A DNA stretch of 64,000 bases from Lysobacter niastensis (GTDB lineage Bacteria; Pseudomonadota; Gammaproteobacteria; Xanthomonadales; Xanthomonadaceae): assembly GCF_015453285.1 (NCBI RefSeq), contig NZ_JADLZT010000007.1:186001-250000 (forward strand), read 5' to 3'. A program made the position numbers and the translations under genes. The notes beneath the pieces were generated by a model, which did no database searches, was not told the DNA's origin, and saw only the letters and a program-made list of their open reading frames with translations. Numbering within the stretch: the first letter of the stretch is position 1; each line of letters starts with the position of its first letter. Below, in pieces: positions 60,142-64,000 of this stretch.

Positions 60142-61191
60142 ATGCGCATTGCCCGCCCCGTCCTGCTTTGCCTGTTCCTCGCCTCTTTCGCCGCCTCGGC
60201 AGCGCCGCCCGCCCCGGCATCGACGCCTGAGGCCACCACCGCGATCGCCGACTCGACCAGCGCCATCCTGCAGGGCGACAGCGACCGCGCGGTGGCCGCG
60301 CTCGAACGCAGTCCCGCCGACGGCTTCATTGGTGCCGACGCCGGCTACCGCGCCTGCATGATCGGCCGCTATCGCCGCACCACGCCGGAACTGGACACGC
60401 GGTCCGCCGACGATGCTTTCGTGCGCGACATCTACGCCACCTACCAGGATTACTGGTGGCATGCACTGCAACAGCCCTCGCAACGCGATGCGCTGCAGGC
60501 CACGTTGTACGCGACGCTGCGCAAGCGGCTGGGCGATGCCGCAGCGGGGACCACCGACATGGACACGCTGGAACCCGTGCTTCAGCAGGCGCTGCTCGAC
60601 CGCGGCTACCACTCCCAGCTCGGCATGACGATGCCGCTGCGCGAACTGATGCTGTGGCGCAAGCAGGAAACCCGCTACTACGACGTCGAACTGCCGGAGG
60701 GCAGGCACCGCGCACGCGTGGAACTGCTGGACGGTTTCGTCAGCCGTGGCTGGAGCGGCTATGCCCGCTGCGGGCGCGGCTCGAACGGCGGCTGGGCCAC
60801 CGCCGAAGCGCTGTACGCCATCGTGCCCAGCTACACCGAGGGGCTGGACAGCGAGGCGTTCCGGGTGGTGTTCCTCGGCCACGAAACCCAGCATTTCGCC
60901 GACCAGAACGCATTCCCCGGCATCAAACCGTGGGAACTCGAGTACCGCGCGAAGCTGGTCGAGCTGGTGCAGGCGCGCGAGGTCAGCGCGAAGCGGCTGG
61001 GCTACATGGTCACCGCACAAAGCGACAACGTCGATTCGCCGCACACCTATGCCAACAAGCGCGTGGTGTCCGACCTCACCGCGCGGCTGGGACGTGCCCC
61101 GGATCAGGTGGGTATCGACGAACTGCAACGGGCGGCGCGCGAGTTGTTGGTCGAGGACACGCAGCGGCGGCGGAGCACCGCCAGCCAGTAA
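60142..61191 (+). CDS. Exported protein with HExxH zinc-peptidase-like motif
   Basis: The 349-residue protein has a signal peptide (PVLLCLFLASFAASA). Residues 247-251 read HETQH in FLGHETQHFADQNAF, followed by WELEYRAKLVEL with Glu 265 and 267. This HExxH plus downstream Glu resembles gluzincin metallopeptidases, but the spacing of 14-16 residues and the rest of the sequence match no family I know. N-terminal region is helical. It follows an AraC regulator by 41 bases. Enzymatic activity is inference; the motif could be a chance match. Confidence 0.7.
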   Translation: MRIARPVLLCLFLASFAASAAPPAPASTPEATTAIADSTSAILQGDSDRAVAALERSPADGFIGADAGYRACMIGRYRRTTPELDTRSADDAFVRDIYATYQDYWWHALQQPSQRDALQATLYATLRKRLGDAAAGTTDMDTLEPVLQQALLDRGYHSQLGMTMPLRELMLWRKQETRYYDVELPEGRHRARVELLDGFVSRGWSGYARCGRGSNGGWATAEALYAIVPSYTEGLDSEAFRVVFLGHETQHFADQNAFPGIKPWELEYRAKLVELVQAREVSAKRLGYMVTAQSDNVDSPHTYANKRVVSDLTARLGRAPDQVGIDELQRAARELLVEDTQRRRSTASQ

Positions 61192-61213
61192 CCGAGCGTG
61201 CGGGTGGACGAAC

Positions 61214-61804
61214 TCAGCCGTCGCCGAGTTCGTCCTGCAGCGCGCGCAACTGGAGCAGCCGCGCGCGTGCCTTGCGGGTGATGTACCAGGCCGTCAGTGC
61301 CGACAACACCAGCCCGATGCAGCCTCCGGTCATGCCGCCGATCAGCCTGCCCAGTTCGCTTGCTCCGGCCTGCCAGGCCAGCGTCACGCCGACCGCGCAG
61401 GTGAGCAGCCACAACACCAGACCCACCCACATCCCATAACGCCAGTAACGCAGCGAGGTGCGGGCGCGCTCGCTTTCCAGCGCCAGCAGGGCAGCCGCGT
61501 CGAGGCCTTCGTCGCGCAACTGGCGGCGGCGGATCCACAGCGACCACGCCTGGAACGCGACGACCGCCACGGTCATGACGACGCACAGCGCGTTGAACAG
61601 GCGTGGCTCCGTCCCGCGCCCGATGATGACAGCCAGTGCCGCCACGACCGCGATCGAGGTTGCCACTTCCAGGCCGAGCGCGAGTTTCAGCTTCGTACCG
61701 CGCCTTGCCGCCTCAGCGCGGAGCGCGTCGATGTCGATGCCGGGCGCGTCCTGGCCCCGCCATTCCTCGCCCAGCGATTGCCAGTCGTGCTGGAGGTCGT
61801 TCAT
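61214..61804 (-). CDS. Four-helix membrane protein coupled to a sigma factor (anti-sigma candidate)
   Basis: The 196-residue protein has a short cytoplasmic N-terminus (LQHDWQSLGEEWRGQ), four hydrophobic helices (about 42-62, 70-90, 121-143, 150-170) and a basic helical C-terminus. Its ATG overlaps the sigma-factor stop by four bases. Such coupled membrane proteins are often anti-sigma factors, but there is no zinc-binding anti-sigma motif, so the role is inferred from position. Confidence 0.78.
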   Translation of the reverse strand: MNDLQHDWQSLGEEWRGQDAPGIDIDALRAEAARRGTKLKLALGLEVATSIAVVAALAVIIGRGTEPRLFNALCVVMTVAVVAFQAWSLWIRRRQLRDEGLDAAALLALESERARTSLRYWRYGMWVGLVLWLLTCAVGVTLAWQAGASELGRLIGGMTGGCIGLVLSALTAWYITRKARARLLQLRALQDELGDG

Positions 61805-62373
61805 GCGGTTTCTCCGAGCCAGTCACGCAGTTGCCGGCGCGAGCGGCTCAGCCGTTGCGCCACGGTGTTCTCCTCCAGGGCCAGCGCGTCGCCGATCTCG
61901 CGCAACGAGAAGCCTTCCAGCGCCAGCACCACCACCTGGCGCTGTCCCAGCGGCAGTCGCCGTACCGCTTCGAGCAGGTTGCTGCGGCGCTGATGCGCTT
62001 CGGCATGCCGCAGCGGATCGTCGCCCGGATCGGGATGCTCGTCGTCGAGTTCCTCTTCGATCCGACGCTGCCGCGACAACGCATCGATCGCGCGGTTGTG
62101 GGCGACGCGGGCGACGAAGGTGCGCAGCGAGGCCTCGCCGCGCCAGCTCGGCAGCGCGCGCCAGATCGCCAGGCTGATCTCCTGCAGCAGGTCCTCGCGG
62201 CGTGCGCGCTCGCCTTCGTAGCTGCCGACGATACGCGCCAGCATCGGACCGTGGTCGTGCAGCACCGCCTCGACATTGGGACGGACGATGGCGCCGCCCG
62301 CCGCCGGAGGCGACGGGCTCGCGTCCGGCAACGCGGGCGCGAGCGTGGAGCGGGTGGCGGCGGCACTGTCCAT
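61801..62373 (-). CDS. ECF-type RNA polymerase sigma factor
   Basis: The 190-residue protein has sigma region 2 (REDLLQEISLAIWRALPSWR, then SLRTFVARVAHNRAIDALSR) and region 4 (LPLGQRQVVVLALEGFSLRE, then ENTVAQRLSRSRRQLRDWLG). ATG 62373 precedes a ~40-residue Ala/Pro-rich extension; TTG 62418 is an unlikely earlier start. The downstream coupled membrane gene is the probable regulator. It lies just beyond the TonB-dependent receptor gene on the same strand but has no visible FecI-FecR layout. Confidence 0.9.
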   Translation of the reverse strand: MDSAAATRSTLAPALPDASPSPPAAGGAIVRPNVEAVLHDHGPMLARIVGSYEGERARREDLLQEISLAIWRALPSWRGEASLRTFVARVAHNRAIDALSRQRRIEEELDDEHPDPGDDPLRHAEAHQRRSNLLEAVRRLPLGQRQVVVLALEGFSLREIGDALALEENTVAQRLSRSRRQLRDWLGETA

Positions 62374-62471
62374 AGGCGAATCCGTCGGGTCTGCCGTTGG
62401 CAGTCTGCCCGAAGGCAAAAAACCTGACAGCGTCCGGCGTCCCCGGCGGAAACGTCTAGCCCACAGTGGCT

Positions 62472-62491
62472 GGCCGGGTCGAAGCCCGGCC
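62472..62491 (-). terminator. GC-rich hairpin after the TonB-dependent receptor
   Basis: GGCCGGG and CCCGGCC form a 7-bp stem with loop TCGAAG, 11 bases past the receptor stop on the minus strand. No T-run follows. Confidence 0.4.
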
Positions 62492-62502
62492 GGCTGCCGG
62501 CC

Positions 62503-64000
62503 TTACATCTTGTAGCTGAAGCCGATCAGGTACTGGCGACCGTACTCGGTGTACTCCTCGGGCAGGAAGATCCCGGTGCCGGTGGACTCGCTGGCCTCGG
62601 TGCGGAACGGTTCGTTGTTGAGGTTGTTCACCTGGAACAACAACGACAGACCGCTCAGACGGCTGGTCTCGGCGAAGTCGTAGCTGAGCTGCAGGTCGAC
62701 GGTCTTCTCGCTGAGGGTGTAGCGATACTGGCGCTGGCCGAACAGCGAGCTGTACTCACCGCGGTACTTGTCGCGGTAACGCTCGCTGATGCGGGCCGCG
62801 AAACCGTGGTTCTCGTAGTAGAAGGTCGCGTTGGCGACGACCTTCGACAAGCCCGGGATCGTGTCTGTGCTGGAGCCCAGGTCGGGGCCGTCCGGGTCGA
62901 TGGACGACTCGGTGTAGGAACCGTTGAGCTGCAGGCCGAAGCCGGTCAGCGCGTCCGAGAACAGGTCGCCGGCCAGCGTGGTGCTGACTTCGACGCCGCG
63001 CATGTAGCCGCCGGTGCCGTTCTTCCAGGTGTAGAACGTGCCGAAGTCCGAGATCGGCGTCTTTCCGTCCGGGTCATAGCCGCTGAAGTCCCACGGCATG
63101 TTGTCCTGGTAGATGTAGCTCTCCAGGTCCTTGTAGAACAGCGCCAGCGCGATGTAGCTGGCCGGCCCCATGTACTTCTCGAACGAGATGTCCGCGGAGT
63201 TGGCGCGATAGGGCTCCAGCAGCGGATTGCCGCCACCGCCGCTCCACTCGTTGGTGATCTCGCTGACGCTGGCCGAGCTGTCCGCGCTGAGGTAGTTGAT
63301 CGGCGGACGCATCATCTCCTTGGCCGCGCCGAAGCGGACCATCCAGCCGTCGCCGAAGTCGGCCACGAGGTTCAGGCTCGGCAGGATGTCGCCGTAGGAC
63401 GCGCCCAGCGTCTGTGCGCCGACGATCGCGTCGCTGGTCGCGTTGAAGCCGGTCGACGACTGTTCGGTGTGGACGTACTGCACGCCGGCGTTGCCGCGCA
63501 GGCGCACGCGCTCGGTGAGGTCCATGTCCAGGTTGGCGCGGAGGTAGAACGTGTCGACGTCCTCATCGACCGTGAAGTCCTTGCGCAGGTCGTCGTTGCT
63601 CTCGCTCAGGCGCACGTCGTAGTAGCGCGACAGCAGGTCGCGCGCGTTGTAGCTGAGCAGGTTGCCCATGCCGACGAAACCCAGCGAGGTCGGCGACATC
63701 AGCAGCGCCGGATCGACCGTCGCCGGCGCGCGGTCGTTGAGCAGGTCGGCGAAATAGGTCTGCGACACCTTCTCCTTGGTGCGGCGGTTGAGGTTGACGC
63801 CGACGTCGTAGCTGCGCATCCAGTCGGAGTTCTCCATCTGGTGCGTCAGCTGCAGGCGCGCGGCCTTGATCTCGTCCTCCTGGCGCGAGTTCTCCAGGCG
63901 GCCGTCATGGCCCCACATCTGCGGGTCCCACAGGTGGACGCTGGACGGATCGGACAGGTCCGGCAGCGCGTACTGATTGAAGCCCTGGCCCGGCGACAGC
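62503..64000 (-). CDS. TonB-dependent receptor, C-terminal barrel (partial)
   Basis: The reading frame is open to the right edge, so the N-terminal part (signal, plug domain) is missing. The ~499 residues present are TonB-dependent beta-barrel: alternating strands rich in Tyr/Phe/Gly with DLTERVRLRGNAGVQYVHTE, NPLLEPYRANSADISFEKYM, and the C-terminal strand EYGRQYLIGFSYKM ending in aromatic-x-Met as in TonB receptors of Xanthomonadaceae. The loop lengths resemble the large CUT-locus/oligosaccharide receptors. The ligand cannot be assigned. Confidence 0.92.
   Translation of the reverse strand, partial: LSPGQGFNQYALPDLSDPSSVHLWDPQMWGHDGRLENSRQEDEIKAARLQLTHQMENSDWMRSYDVGVNLNRRTKEKVSQTYFADLLNDRAPATVDPALLMSPTSLGFVGMGNLLSYNARDLLSRYYDVRLSESNDDLRKDFTVDEDVDTFYLRANLDMDLTERVRLRGNAGVQYVHTEQSSTGFNATSDAIVGAQTLGASYGDILPSLNLVADFGDGWMVRFGAAKEMMRPPINYLSADSSASVSEITNEWSGGGGNPLLEPYRANSADISFEKYMGPASYIALALFYKDLESYIYQDNMPWDFSGYDPDGKTPISDFGTFYTWKNGTGGYMRGVEVSTTLAGDLFSDALTGFGLQLNGSYTESSIDPDGPDLGSSTDTIPGLSKVVANATFYYENHGFAARISERYRDKYRGEYSSLFGQRQYRYTLSEKTVDLQLSYDFAETSRLSGLSLLFQVNNLNNEPFRTEASESTGTGIFLPEEYTEYGRQYLIGFSYKM

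Overview
The window is high-GC bacterial chromosome, most likely from the Xanthomonadaceae/Lysobacteraceae (Lysobacter or Luteimonas type). Support comes from the mreBCD-mrdA-rodA-mltB-rlpA-dacC wall cluster lying near ybeD-lipB-lipA, long Ala/Pro/Thr tails on MreC and PBP2, a CopL-like Cys-rich protein, RHS proteins of a style I associate with Lysobacter, a large TonB-dependent receptor, and dispersed CCCTCTCCCG-type hairpin repeats between genes. I see no tRNA, rRNA, CRISPR array or insertion sequence.

Layout. 1-5.3 kb: the end of a Do/DegQ-type protease, a YqjD/YqjE-like membrane operon with an AI-2E family transporter, a HAD phosphatase and an M17 aminopeptidase. 5.3-5.7 kb: a convergent gap full of GGAGC/GCTCC palindromes. 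5.7-9.4 kb (minus): an ABC-2 exporter with a DesK/NarL-type two-component system. 9.66-14.3 kb (plus): a MacAB-like export operon with one adaptor, one ATPase and two FtsX-type permeases. 14.4-19.5 kb: a molybdenum hydroxylase locus (isoquinoline 1-oxidoreductase-like iorA-iorB plus a diheme lipoprotein) with the divergent maturation genes xdhC and a MobA-like cytidylyltransferase. 19.5-22.6 kb: DinB protein, two EamA transporters and a divergent Lrp/AsnC regulator. 22.8-25.9 kb: an Ada-like methyltransferase and the Tsp/Prc protease. 26.2-28.2 kb: lipoate synthesis (ybeD-lipB-lipA). 28.3-29.3 kb: two plus-strand genes lying between that operon and dacC. 29.4-39.1 kb (minus): the complete elongasome and septal hydrolase cluster. 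39.4 kb: a PfkB-family sugar or nucleoside kinase.

40.5-42.6 kb is a heavy-metal handling module (CopL-like, unknown exported protein, MerP-like, MerT-like, GDCCVxC). 42.8-49.8 kb is an accessory island: two consecutive secreted RHS genes that look like one RHS protein split in two, a composition-shifted C-terminal tip, and four small downstream ORFs that are immunity candidates. Identical 23-bp terminator hairpins in opposite orientation lie at both ends of this island. 50-55.5 kb carries a YbaK-like deacylase, a lipoprotein with an alpha/beta hydrolase, an M1 aminopeptidase and UbiE. 55.6-61.2 kb carries a DHA2/EmrA-type efflux pair, an ElaA-type acetyltransferase, a cytosine-deaminase-like enzyme, an AraC regulator and an unrecognised HExxH protein. 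61.2-64 kb has an ECF sigma factor with a coupled membrane protein and the C-terminal part of a TonB-dependent receptor.

The best candidates for undescribed biology are the split RHS pair with its downstream small ORFs, the bipartite intergenic element whose halves keep exactly the same 24-nt spacing at two loci, the GGAGC palindrome field, the HExxH protein, and the CopL-headed metal operon that lacks copAB. Gene starts were chosen from Shine-Dalgarno spacing, four-base ATGA overlaps and family length. Functions come from motif recognition by eye and were not tested by database search.
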